Part shown: in pieces, positions 9,364 through 19,153 of the stretch | Layout: every line of letters begins with the position of its first letter | How positions within the stretch are numbered: position 1 is the first letter of the stretch | Assembly (NCBI RefSeq): GCF_026262505.1 | Contig: NC_067204.1 | Location: 12,170,522 to 12,234,521 of the forward strand | Length of the DNA: 64,000 nucleotides | Source of the DNA: Trichomonas vaginalis G3 | Lineage: Eukaryota; Parabasalia; Trichomonadida; Trichomonadidae | Direction: 5' to 3' | Translations under genes and position numbers: made by a program | The notes under the pieces: model-generated | The model's database searches: none | What the model saw: only the letters and a program-made list of their open reading frames with translations | What the model was told of the DNA's origin: nothing

Positions 9364-12300
9364 TTATTTTCCACCTTTTTCTTTGATTAAGTTCCTTAAT
9401 TTCTCCGAAGTTGCCAGTTTGAATGGTGTGAATCCCTTTGGATTCTTTACATTTACCTGTGCACCATTCTCTATCAATGTCTTCGCGAGTTCTTCATTGT
9501 TGAGAACAATGGAAATCAAAAGTGGTGTATTACCACTGTCACTTTTTGCATTTACATCAGCATGGTTATCCATCAACACTTTTGCAATTTTTGCGTTGTT
9601 GTATCTTACTGCCTGTAACAAAGGTGTGCAACCATAAACAGACCTTGTGTCCACAGCCTTTGGATCCTTTGCAATCAAGTTCTTGATGTATTCCATATCA
9701 TCTCTAACTACAGCTTTGATTATGTCTGGTTCTTTCGACATAATGTTATAAGCGTTTCTTATCAAAATGTATGGGAATGATTGTTCCATAACTCCGTAAG
9801 GAACATGTTTTGTGAAATAAGGGAAATGGTCCATCAAAATAACGAACGGGTGGTAACTTTCTGGTTCTCTTTCTCTCTTGATAGAAGCAATTTCCGCCAG
9901 TGTTGCGAAAAATGTTTTTTCTGCATTTCGGATCAATTTCAATTCAGAGTTTTCGAACAAAATGTCTGAATTGTCCAAAATTGTTCCGAACGCGATACAC
10001 AAACACTGCATGTTATGTGTGAATGAGTCATTATCATCACTGAAATGGATGTAATCCCATGATGTGTTTCCAAACAACAAAGCCAAATAGAACAAGAAAA
10101 GTTTGGCATCGAATTTACTCAATATCTTTCGCTTTAACAATTCCCTCAAGAAATAGTTTTTCTCAGAAACACCAATCATTTCTGCAATCAACATTTCTTG
10201 TGGTTTCAAACCATCTTTGCGGTCAACACACCTTGAAACTGCGGCCATGACTGCATCATTGAAACCAGGGAACAAAGCGGATGTCATTGATTGAGCAGAT
10301 CTCTTTATCATCTTATAAAGAACTGTTGAAACACCAATATTCATCATCGCTTCACTCGCGTCTTGGAATTCAGCGCTTTGTAGGAAATCTGTTGGGAACT
10401 TCCTGTTTTGAGATGTTTCGTATTGACTCAACCAACTGGCAATGACTGATTTGTTGTCAGTAAAAACAGTTGTCAGTTTGTTGAAGAACTCAAGCATCTT
10501 CTTGTTCAATGTATGGATACTTGCCAATCCGATATCGTAGCCAAATGTGTGTAATAAATCACTGATTGGCAATTGTGCGAATATCAAATCATGTGGATGT
10601 TTCGATGATGCATCGCCAACAAATCTAAGACCGAATGGTTCGTATGTGGACTTCTTGTTTCCGTTCTGTACAAAATCACCTAAAGCCGATGTAAAGAACG
10701 ATACATAACCGTCAAGACTTATATCGTCTAACGAACAAAGTAAATCTGCTTTCTTTGATAATGTCAAATCTCCGAAATTTCCAACAAATCCTTTCGACGG
10801 CTCGCAGTTTAGCTGTTTTCGGAGTTCAGACATGATGGAGCTGACCAAGTCAACGTCGAGAGCCCTCGCAACACCTTGTAATGTCTGAATCATGACGTTG
10901 ATGAAGGAAATTAAGATAAGAGGGTTCGGTTCTGAGTCACTGAGCTTCTTGGCGATCTTTTCTAATATGGCTTTCTTCAGCATTTCCTTCCCTTGGACTT
11001 TTGTAGTACCGTGGATGGTGTATTGCGGCATTGAGTAGACGCAATTCAACGCCATGGTCTGTTTGTTGATGAGAGAGGCACTGGTCTTGAAGGAGTTGTA
11101 GTGCTCGGCATAGAAATTGCTGGAAAACGTCTCTGGCTTGAATTTCGGATCATATTCGCCTTGTCTAATGATCAAAGTGGTCATATTTGATATGGAAATG
11201 TTGTTTTCGAAGATGCTGGTCAATCTGTCCAAATATGTCTTGTACAAGGCTACAAAGGATTCGTCGGATTTCGGAGAATTTGGAATGTATCTGTAGAGAT
11301 CAAGGAAATAACGGTACGAATCAATGGAAGTTGAGCGTGGTTCGATGACTTTCGACGTCCTCTCGACGAAATTACGGATAGTATGGATAGGAATTGTGTC
11401 ATAAATAACTTGTATGGGGTTCTGAGCGTTCTGGATGTGACGATTGATGGTGTCGAGGTCTTGGAGGATGACACTGCACTGGTTGGCTATCTTATTCTTG
11501 AAGCAATACATGATTAATCTGCCAATTGAAACTGTGAGTGGAAGGAAGTCGAATCTCTCGCCATTATCGAATTTGTCAAGGTCAACATCCTTCATCAGGC
11601 TGTTAATAATGGCTTGGAGACCAAGAACAAGAGTCATATGAGATTGATCTAGCTCAAACTCTTGAAATACTTGGATATGCTGCTGTAAATATTCAGTATC
11701 TTGTGTAGCAAGATTAAATACGTAGTTTCTCTGCATTGTTGTCGATTGGATTTCGATCTTATTAAATAATCTTACAATTGCTGCGAGAAGATCAAAGCTT
11801 TTCTCCCAGATGGTCTTAACATCGAATTTCTTGTAACTTTCGTTGCACGTTTGCTCTTCAAATTCAAAGCAAATGCATAATTCGTAGTAAGCGAAACCTA
11901 ATAACGCCAAAATCTCATCGTTGTATATCCAAAGTATGGAATTGCAAAACTCGTAATGGTCTTCGAGCTCGTTGAGAAGGTTTGTAAGATGGATAACGCG
12001 TTCTGGATGGAATTTGAATTTCTTTTGTTTGAAAATCTCATCTTGCCTAAGTCTGTTAGCAATATCTGGCTGTAAATTAGATAATTTCGCTAATTCTGCA
12101 TTGGAAATCTGTGAATTTTCGTTTAGATTGATATGATCTGTTTCCGAAAAGATTTGAGAGAAGAAATCCATGGTTTCTGGCTTCTTCGCGACAAGATCTG
12201 AGAAAATTAAGGCAATAAACTTTGTTGTTTCTGTATAAAGGGAAAGATTTTTGAAAATGTAATGTTGTGGAAGTAAAGCGCCCGTAACTTCGCCAATAAA

Positions 12301-12987
12301 GTCATCAGATTCTATAGAATACTGTGACCAGTCGAATGTAGTAAATGGAGAAATCAATGGCGACAAAACGTTGACAAGTTTGCGAATAAACTGATAACAG
12401 ATACCAAATATTGAAGTTAACTTCTGCTCGAGGTATTCGAACGAGTTTGTTGTAAAACATTGAAGGTTGGAATCAATAATTTCGCTATTCATGTTCGAAA
12501 ATTCATTTGAACTCGATGAAAGGCGCAAAAACTGCCAAAATTTGTAAAGCTGCTTTCCTACAGAGCAGAGTTGTAGATGAGCTTTCGCTGTTGCATTAAA
12601 AATTTGACAGAAATAATTTGTTATTACATTTCCGTATGATAAATCAAGTTGTACTCCTGATCCTTTTAATGAGGCGAGTTGAGTTTTGCTATTACTTATC
12701 CATTGAACGACGTAATCAATATCGGAAATCGTTTGCTTTTGAGATTTGATTACATCATCAATGATCATAAGCTGCTCTTTGGAAATCTTAATTGATGAAT
12801 GGGATTTTAATATGTCTTCTTTTTTGGATTCCAAAATTGTTGCTAATTTCTGTGCTTCTGCTCCTAATTTTAACTTTTTATCAATATCAACACTTGTTAT
12901 ACTGCTAACAATATTATTAACTTTTGTTGTTAGCAATGGAATGTGCTTTGATAGCACAATAAAATCATCAAATCTTCCCTTCGACAT
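9364..12987 (-). CDS. NCKAP1: Nap1/NCKAP1 (HEM family) protein with ankyrin tail
   Basis: This large 1,207-aa protein is mostly alpha-helical. Its late region contains EPFGLRFVGDAS, KHPHDLIF and, near residue 1070, HPFVILMDHFPYF...EQSFPYILIRNAYNIM. That corresponds to the end of NCKAP1/Hem proteins (SFPYVLLRNAYHAVY), the scaffold of the SCAR/WAVE complex that activates Arp2/3 actin branching under the plasma membrane. After the normal family end, about 120 residues form three to four ankyrin repeats (GCTPLLQAVRYNNAKIAKVL, GNTPLLISIVLNNEELAKTL, GFTPFKLATSEK). That fusion is not usual for the family. Start: the ATG at 12,987; TGACA lies about 20 bp upstream. The body is strongly diverged, so the call rests on overall length, fold type and the C-terminal motif. 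Confidence 0.75.
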   Translation of the reverse strand: MSKGRFDDFIVLSKHIPLLTTKVNNIVSSITSVDIDKKLKLGAEAQKLATILESKKEDILKSHSSIKISKEQLMIIDDVIKSQKQTISDIDYVVQWISNSKTQLASLKGSGVQLDLSYGNVITNYFCQIFNATAKAHLQLCSVGKQLYKFWQFLRLSSSSNEFSNMNSEIIDSNLQCFTTNSFEYLEQKLTSIFGICYQFIRKLVNVLSPLISPFTTFDWSQYSIESDDFIGEVTGALLPQHYIFKNLSLYTETTKFIALIFSDLVAKKPETMDFFSQIFSETDHINLNENSQISNAELAKLSNLQPDIANRLRQDEIFKQKKFKFHPERVIHLTNLLNELEDHYEFCNSILWIYNDEILALLGFAYYELCICFEFEEQTCNESYKKFDVKTIWEKSFDLLAAIVRLFNKIEIQSTTMQRNYVFNLATQDTEYLQQHIQVFQEFELDQSHMTLVLGLQAIINSLMKDVDLDKFDNGERFDFLPLTVSIGRLIMYCFKNKIANQCSVILQDLDTINRHIQNAQNPIQVIYDTIPIHTIRNFVERTSKVIEPRSTSIDSYRYFLDLYRYIPNSPKSDESFVALYKTYLDRLTSIFENNISISNMTTLIIRQGEYDPKFKPETFSSNFYAEHYNSFKTSASLINKQTMALNCVYSMPQYTIHGTTKVQGKEMLKKAILEKIAKKLSDSEPNPLILISFINVMIQTLQGVARALDVDLVSSIMSELRKQLNCEPSKGFVGNFGDLTLSKKADLLCSLDDISLDGYVSFFTSALGDFVQNGNKKSTYEPFGLRFVGDASSKHPHDLIFAQLPISDLLHTFGYDIGLASIHTLNKKMLEFFNKLTTVFTDNKSVIASWLSQYETSQNRKFPTDFLQSAEFQDASEAMMNIGVSTVLYKMIKRSAQSMTSALFPGFNDAVMAAVSRCVDRKDGLKPQEMLIAEMIGVSEKNYFLRELLKRKILSKFDAKLFLFYLALLFGNTSWDYIHFSDDNDSFTHNMQCLCIAFGTILDNSDILFENSELKLIRNAEKTFFATLAEIASIKREREPESYHPFVILMDHFPYFTKHVPYGVMEQSFPYILIRNAYNIMSKEPDIIKAVVRDDMEYIKNLIAKDPKAVDTRSVYGCTPLLQAVRYNNAKIAKVLMDNHADVNAKSDSGNTPLLISIVLNNEELAKTLIENGAQVNVKNPKGFTPFKLATSEKLRNLIKEKGGK

Positions 12988-13948
12988 TGTAATCAAAAAG
13001 TGTCATTTCGATTTTACATCACATCTATCACTATAAATTACAACAGATAAGATTTTTATAACCAGATATCATGCCCCATTTCCTGATTAAAACATATACA
13101 TCTTTATTCTCTCACATAAACTTGCATTTTAGATTTTGATTTTAAAAAATTCGATTGAAGCCTAAGCAATATCTAAGAAAAACGAGCTATGGATGATTAT
13201 ATGAAAAATGAGAAAGATCATTGTGAATTTGTGCATTAAATAGGTTTTATTTCGAAGAAACTATATTAAAACTTGTATTTGATAATCATTGACTCATGTT
13301 GATAAGTTTGATTGAAATATTAACGTTATTGTAGCTTTAGATTGCATATTACACAGAAATTATTAAAGATTTTGATAAAATACATCCAATATAAATATTT
13401 TCTTGGCTACGAGCAAATAGAGGATGAAACTTTATTCAAAGAATGAATTTTCCATCTAGTTTGTTTAATTAATTGTTAATTTTTATTCCAGTAAATGTTA
13501 TTTCAGCACTGAAATTAAGATTGAATAAGAATTACTTAACAATATTATCGTATAGCTAATTCAATGCTAATTTCATTAGTATGGCCTCTGAGATTACACT
13601 TTTTATTTTGAAATTCTTGATTGTCATACTATAAAAATTTTACTAAAACCAATTCTCCACAAACTTTTAAAACATGATATCATAAAATATTGAGTACCTG
13701 AGAGATTTTGAAAAAATCGTATTTAAAAAGTTGTTGATTTTCCGAGTTTTGAATAAAAAATTGTAACAGGACAATAAATGTAATATAAATATTATAACTA
13801 TAATGCATGCAAACAAATCAATAGCCGTGGCAATTTTTTATGGATTCTTCGAATCATCTTTCTTCATGTATTACAAATTTAGTTGATAAACTGTAACAGT
13901 GAATTATCGATAGTAAGTTTTTTGAGAAGTTTACACGGATACTTTTTA
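12988..13948. promoter_or_regulatory. Divergent intergenic region, about 960 bp
   Basis: This lies between the divergent NCKAP1-like and F-BAR genes. It is AT-rich, without open frames worth calling and without visible repeats. It must contain both promoters, but apart from a TGACACTTTTT element close to the NCKAP1-like start I see no shared motif. Confidence 0.35.
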
Positions 13949-15136
13949 ATGTCAGCTAAAGAACTTCTCGATGTGTATAAGCGCATAAGAGATAGAATTA
14001 CCGGTGGTGTAGAGAGCTTTGATTCTATCAATAAGCTTATTGTCAAGCGTGCTGAAGCAGAAGAAAAGATCTCGCATATCTTAAAAGAGTTAATCCCAGA
14101 AAAGACAACTCCAAACGACTATATCATGGAAAATATTATCGAAGATCTTAAAATTGAATCCGCTCAGCATCTTAGAATGTCAAATGAACTTAAAGTTTTA
14201 ATCATCCAATCCAAGAGCGGAAAAATCTTCGCAAAAACACAATCCGAAAACCAGAAATCCATTGAAAAGATCCTCCACAAGCAATACAAGGAATTGAAGG
14301 GTCTCATTAAGGATTATGACAATGCTGTTGCTGATGTTCAGAAAGAGCAAGATGCCCTCAAGACAGTCAAAACAGAGAAGCGCGATGCTCAGCAAAAGAA
14401 GATTGCCAAGGCAACAGATGAAGCAGCCAAGAGGAAGAAAATCCTTGAAGAGTTCGCCAACAAATCTAAGGCAGATCAATTCCCACAAATCTGCAACATG
14501 TTCAGAGACTTCGATAAATCTCGTCTGAAGAACCTTCAAGAAAATATCCAAGTTTTCGCTCAAATGGCCATTCGTCTTCATGATTCTGATCGCGAAGGTG
14601 CTAACAGACTTTACAAGAAGATCCTTACATTCGATGCCGAAGACAGATCAGACAGATTTGTCCAGACAACAATCGATCCTCGTGCTCCTCCTTCAAGTAC
14701 CGAATCCAACGACATCTACGGCATTGCCCTTTCCGATTACAGATCAGACGAAGTCCAGGACCTTCAGTTCAGCAGAGGCGACAGAATCAAGATTCTCAAC
14801 CAGCACAACAGTGGCTGGTGGGAAGGCGAAGTCGAAAGCAGAAGAGGCACATTCCCATCAACATTTGTCGAAATCGTAGGAAAGAAAGAGATCAAGCAAC
14901 TGGTTATCGGATCTGTTTTACTTTGCGTCAAGGACTACAAGGCTACTCGCGCTGGAGAAATCAATGTTCTTACAGGGGATCTTATCTTCGTCGATTACCT
15001 TAATGGAGACAGATGCCAAGGAAAGAACCTCCGTACAAACGATTCTGGAGCATTCCCACTCTCAACACTTGAACACAGAATGTTCACTGATAACGTTCAA
15101 CCCCATCCAGCAGCCGCTAACCCACCAGCTCAATAA
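13949..15136 (+). CDS. F-BAR domain protein with two SH3 domains
   Basis: This 395-aa protein has a membrane-bending helical domain (about residues 1-240) and two SH3 domains, the plan of syndapin/PSTPIP/Bzz1-type adaptors that link membranes to actin assembly. The helical part begins SAKELLDVYKRIRDRITGG and has long Lys/Glu coiled coils. SH3-1 (about 255-310) shows ALSDYRSDEVQDLQFSRGD, SGWWEGEV and GTFPSTFVEIV; SH3-2 (about 320-380) shows CVKDYKATRAGEINVLTGD and GAFPLSTLE. The ATG at 13,949 is the first in frame; earlier codons have only a TTG. The stop TAA overlaps TAAA, as in several genes here. It could act with the SCAR/WAVE-type protein encoded divergently next door, but that is inference. 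Confidence 0.85.
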   Translation: MSAKELLDVYKRIRDRITGGVESFDSINKLIVKRAEAEEKISHILKELIPEKTTPNDYIMENIIEDLKIESAQHLRMSNELKVLIIQSKSGKIFAKTQSENQKSIEKILHKQYKELKGLIKDYDNAVADVQKEQDALKTVKTEKRDAQQKKIAKATDEAAKRKKILEEFANKSKADQFPQICNMFRDFDKSRLKNLQENIQVFAQMAIRLHDSDREGANRLYKKILTFDAEDRSDRFVQTTIDPRAPPSSTESNDIYGIALSDYRSDEVQDLQFSRGDRIKILNQHNSGWWEGEVESRRGTFPSTFVEIVGKKEIKQLVIGSVLLCVKDYKATRAGEINVLTGDLIFVDYLNGDRCQGKNLRTNDSGAFPLSTLEHRMFTDNVQPHPAAANPPAQ

Positions 15137-15733
15137 ATTATATCCATTTTTATCTTAACAATGCAAAACACAATTAACAAAAACCTAAACTATACTGTTG
15201 AAAAACAACCATTACAATTTTTAAAAATTTTTTTCTAACTTCTAAGAAAAATTTCCGATTTTAGATCCAGAACCCTTCCATCCTATGCACTATTTGGTTA
15301 TGTATTGCATGACATGACATTTCTCGCTGTCATAAAACTAACTAGTTAAAGATTTACCAACTGTAACTGTAAGCTTCAGTCACCATGGGTTTTTGATAGG
15401 TATAAACTTGTTCTTATCTCTAAGTAGAAGTTCTGTTGCAATATATTTAAAATTTATGAAGTGTCTTTTAGATCGAATAATATGGGAGTATTATTAATAA
15501 TGAAACTAAATATATTGCACAAGATAGTAGCCCATTGAAGTAATAAATTATACTATCCTAATAAATTCTTTCATTTGTTGCAAATCAAGTAAAAAGGAAG
15601 CAATCAGTAACCCTAGGAAAATTGGGTTTGATTTTATGCATATTTGGGGTCTGACACTTATTTTATTTGGGTTCGAAAATTTTGGTCTTGTCCCCTATGA
15701 TTTTTAGTTAGCCCCTGATGTTTTTTTAAATAC
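15137..15733. other. Intergenic region, no gene seen
   Basis: This 597-bp AT-rich spacer separates two same-strand genes. TGACACTTATTTTA at about 15,651, some 80 bp before the TSR3 ATG, resembles the TGACA/AGTGTCA motif found upstream of other genes. I see nothing else. Confidence 0.35.
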
Positions 15734-16606
15734 ATGGGAAAGAACGGTAAAGTTCCACAAAAAGAGAAGCGTGGAAAGAACAAACGCTTCGATAGAGTTG
15801 GCCAGCCATCTGCACATGATCATCCAGAATTCCCAGTTCGTCTTGCCATGTGGGACTTTGGCCAGTGCGATCCAAAGAGATGCTCTGGAATTAAACTAAA
15901 GAGATTAGGATACGTTCGTGTTCTTAACCTCAGAGATACATTTCACGGTCTCGTTCTCTCACCAATCGGAACTCAAATTATCAGCCCAGAAGATAAAGAA
16001 CTTGCACTTTCATCAGGCTTGGCTGTTGTAGATTGCTCATGGAAACAACTCGACCATACTGATGTTACTCAGCTTAAAGCTAGACATCACAGAGTCCTTC
16101 CTTATTTAGTTGCCGCAAATACAGTCAATTTTGGTAAACCATGGAGATTAAACTGCGCAGAAGCCCTTGCAGCTTGCTTAGCCATCTTTGGCATGCAAGA
16201 TGCAGCCGATGAACTCTTAAATCAGTTCAAGTGGGGTCATTCATTCTTTGAACAAAACGGAGATTACATTGATGCTTATAAGACAGCAAGATCTGCTCAA
16301 GAAATGACAGATATGCAAAACTTCTTCCTTAATGAATTGAAAGAAGAAGCAGAACAAATGCAAGATGAAAATTACGATCCAATCATTGATGGAAATCCAA
16401 ACAGAAGACCTGTTAAGCGCCATATTTATATACCAAAGGAATATCCAGAAGAACCAAAGTCAAATCCAGATGCTCCAGTTGATCCTAATGCGCCAGCTCA
16501 GCCAGCTCCAGAGGCACCAAAACCAGTTGTTAATGTTCTCTCACCAAAGGATTTGGGCTCTGATTATTCTGATAACGGATATTGCACAGAAGATGAAGAT
16601 GATTAA
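15734..16606 (+). CDS. TSR3: 18S rRNA aminocarboxypropyltransferase Tsr3
   Basis: This 290-aa protein is homologous to Tsr3, which transfers the aminocarboxypropyl group of S-adenosylmethionine to the hypermodified pseudouridine of 18S rRNA late in 40S maturation. Visible family blocks are MWDFGQCDPKRCSGIKL, LSPIGTQIISPED, GLAVVDCSWKQL, HHRVLPYLVAANTVNFGKP, LNCAEALAACLAIFG and FKWGHSFFEQN, covering residues about 35-190 in the expected order. The C-terminal 90 residues are acidic and Pro-rich (PVDPNAPAQPAPEAPKP), typical of the variable tail. The Lys-rich N-terminus begins at the ATG at 15,734. The stop overlaps TAAA. With DDX55 this makes two ribosome-biogenesis genes in the window. Confidence 0.95.
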   Translation: MGKNGKVPQKEKRGKNKRFDRVGQPSAHDHPEFPVRLAMWDFGQCDPKRCSGIKLKRLGYVRVLNLRDTFHGLVLSPIGTQIISPEDKELALSSGLAVVDCSWKQLDHTDVTQLKARHHRVLPYLVAANTVNFGKPWRLNCAEALAACLAIFGMQDAADELLNQFKWGHSFFEQNGDYIDAYKTARSAQEMTDMQNFFLNELKEEAEQMQDENYDPIIDGNPNRRPVKRHIYIPKEYPEEPKSNPDAPVDPNAPAQPAPEAPKPVVNVLSPKDLGSDYSDNGYCTEDEDD

Positions 16607-17366
16607 AGAGTAAAACTATGTCTGAAGTATGCTTTCATAAATATACACATCTTTTTCTTAAGTTATTGGATATAAATTTACATTCATATTTTTAAATTAC
16701 CTTAATTTTTCATTTCTTCAGCTTGTTTGTAGTGATAGCTATCAGAAATACCAAAACCAATGACACTCGAGATCTGTATTACCTATTAGGTTGCAAAATT
16801 GGAGAAATTTAAATTATAGACAAGTTAGGAAAAAATATTTCTCTCTATGATTCATATTTATAGTTGCATTTTTGTTAAATCAAATAAATTGTTTAAAAAC
16901 AATGATTTTTCGGTTTCGATTCTTATAATATCCAGAAACTTGATGGTTAAAAGAAGAAATACTGAATGAAGATGATGTGCGTTTTGTGGATATTATTAAG
17001 TACTCTATTAGAAGGTGAACTTATTTTCGAAATTTGACCACAATTGAAAAATTCAAAAAAAAAAAATAGAAACGTAAGAAATCAATAATTGTGCTCTTCT
17101 CGAGTGATCTTTTTCGTTTATTTTTCATAATACACAATAAAATCTCATAATTTTTCTCAAAATCTAATAGAAGTAATTCTATGAGTCCACACACATTACT
17201 ATGATTCATATGCCAAGCAAAATATTTCCAAAATGTTCTGTTCATAAAAAAAACATTCATTAATTAAAGGTTGAAAGAATAAATTTTTCAAATTTATAAC
17301 TTGTATTCAAAACTTAATAAGAAAATGTATAGCTAAAAGCAAATCTAAACTAAAAAAAAAGTCAAT
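16607..17366. other. Intergenic region, no gene seen
   Basis: This 760-bp AT-rich spacer lies between convergent genes (TSR3 and the Rab-like gene). A 79-codon minus-strand frame at 17,021-17,260 is low-complexity (many F, K and N) and is not called. No repeats or RNA genes are visible. Confidence 0.4.
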
Positions 17367-17947
17367 TCAGCAACTGCAACCATGTGGAGGCGGTAGGAGT
17401 TCTGGATCAATAACAACCGTAGCGGTTCTTCCAGAATTCGTGTAATATTCAACGGCAATACATTCCAATTGTCGAAAAGCTAAGTCGACATTATTTCCGT
17501 TTTTAGCACTTGTAGCAAAAAACTGGCTTTGAACTGAGGAAGCTAACTTCAGAGCTTCTTCTGGGGTAATAATCTGTTCATCAACTAAATCTTCCTTATT
17601 TCCAACTATTATAAAGGGCATGGAGCTATGCTGGTGAACGAATTCCACCCATTGTTTGATGTTATCCACAGATGTCTGTGAAGTTAAATCGAAAACGATC
17701 ATTGCGGCAGATGCATCACGAGTAAAGGGGTAAGAGCTCTGTATCTTTCTTCACCAGTTGAATCCCAAATTTTAAAACTATATTTAACTCCTTCTACAAC
17801 ATCTTGTCTGATCTGAGTTGGTCCACCATCAGTTGGAGGTAAGTTTACATCATAATTACCAACAACCCATTTTTTAAGAAGGGATGTTTTTCCGACTGCC
17901 TGATCACCAAGTAAAACTATCTTAACTCGAGGTGGGCTCGGGGACAT
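17367..17947 (-). pseudogene. Rab-like small GTPase with a one-base frameshift
   Basis: This is a Rab-family GTPase of about 193 codons read in two frames. The first part (ATG at 17,947) has the P-loop GDQAVGKTSL and the switch II region WDSTGEERYRALTP. The second part supplies MIVFDLTSQTSVDNIKQW, GNKEDLVD, ATSAKNG and a C-terminal CSC suited to geranylgeranylation. The frame changes by one base at the homopolymer run around 17,724-17,730 (AAAGGGG), between the ALTPL and the TRDASAA-type sequence. Everything else looks functional, including the WDxTGxE motif and the guanine-binding NKxD and SAK motifs. A consensus error in the G run or a very young pseudogene fits best. Rabs direct vesicle traffic. 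Confidence 0.85.
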
Positions 17948-18615
17948 GTAAAATGATCTGAACTACGATTATCATAAAATTTTATAAAATGAAATTTCAA
18001 TGGGAAAGAAATATGCTGGAGAATGAAATTTCAATTCCGGATCCAATTTTGTTTGGTAATTGGATTTCAATCGCCTGGTTGATATCCAGGAAAATCTGGA
18101 AGCCTTGTTAAGATCTCTGTTTTTAGAAACAAAAATGATGATTGCTCATATAATCCAAACTTTTGAACATACTTTTGGGCTCGGAGGCGCTCATAAAACG
18201 CCCTACATTTGAAATTCTTGAGGATGCATAGTACAGTGGTCGAACATTCACCATTCACTGCTGGAATAACTCAAATTTGGACTGAAAACCTTTATTACAC
18301 TATTATCTGCTTGGTAATCCAACTAATTTAAGTGGCACCAAGCAGATTATGGTAAAAATAATTTTAGATAATTTTTCCTTTATATTTTTCAATTTTTTCA
18401 TTTTAAAAGTCTTGACTTCCTTCTCATGAATATAGTTTGTACGGGGCACTTTGAGCTAGCTTTCTCACATTAGTCATTTTTTGAAAAAGTCAATAATTTA
18501 GGAAAAAATGATTTATATATGCATTTATTGATTTTCGATTTACTATTATAATAGCTTAAGTTTGTCATAATCTTCACAACTTTTCTTCCATATCATATAT
18601 ATATAAAAAGTGACA
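17948..18615. promoter_or_regulatory. Divergent intergenic region with short inverted repeats
   Basis: This is gene-free. It has small inverted repeats: CCAATTTTGTTTGGTAATTGG near 18,040, and AATCTGCTTGG pairing with CCAAGCAGATT across 18,303-18,353. TCATTTTAC lies directly before the Rab-like ATG, and AAAAAGTGACA lies directly before the 18,616 ATG. A 63-codon minus-strand frame here has no recognisable feature. Confidence 0.4.
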
Positions 18616-19026
18616 ATGACAACATTACCTCTTCAGGATGGAGATGAAGTTTTAATTCGTAGTTTTGATAACGCACTTATTCAGGCGATGAAAGAAGGTG
18701 GCATTAAAAAAGTAGATAAGATTAATGACAAATGCAAATTTCAATTATGTAAAAAAGGTAAAGCGAAATGGGCAATTCTAAATTTCAAAGGTAACTACCT
18801 TTCAATATCACAAGATGGTGATCCTTTGTTCACTTCAAAAATACCACTTTCCACAGAAACTTTCTCTTTTGATGGATTATCTCCTCAAGCGGTTACTATT
18901 CAATATGAAAATCCATCTGCTAGCAAAAGTGATTTTTATTACTTAAGCTTAACAAACGATTTCAAATTCGTACTCACGAAAAATCAAAATGAGCAATCAG
19001 CAATCTTTAAATTTGAAGTCTTATAA
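18616..19026 (+). CDS. Small protein, possible beta-trefoil (fascin-like) fold
   Basis: This is a 136-aa soluble protein without a signal peptide or membrane segment. Its pattern of short beta strands with repeats of the type WAILNFKGNYLSISQDGDPLF and YYLSLTNDFKFVLTKN resembles fascin/actin-crosslinking beta-trefoil domains, in which each strand pair reads G-x-Y-L-S or G-x-x-V-x-A. I cannot name a family with certainty. The ATG at 18,616 follows AAAAAGTGACA directly, a motif that may be promoter-related. The stop TAA overlaps TAAA, the usual trichomonad arrangement of stop codon and polyadenylation signal. Confidence 0.7.
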   Translation: MTTLPLQDGDEVLIRSFDNALIQAMKEGGIKKVDKINDKCKFQLCKKGKAKWAILNFKGNYLSISQDGDPLFTSKIPLSTETFSFDGLSPQAVTIQYENPSASKSDFYYLSLTNDFKFVLTKNQNEQSAIFKFEVL

Positions 19027-19153
19027 ACATGTTTTGTATCATTACTTGTTCGGATAAATTAAGTTTTTATTATATTATTAAAAATTTTTTGTATCAGTAC
19101 ATATTTTTTTGATTTTTGTTTTGTATGTTAAATAAAGTTATAATTTCATTAAA

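Noticed and set aside
17021-17260. 79-codon minus-strand frame
   Set aside because: Low complexity with runs of Phe, Lys and Asn, and no sign of selection as protein.
18067-18258. 63-codon minus-strand frame
   Set aside because: Lies in a spacer with hairpins and contains no recognisable motif.
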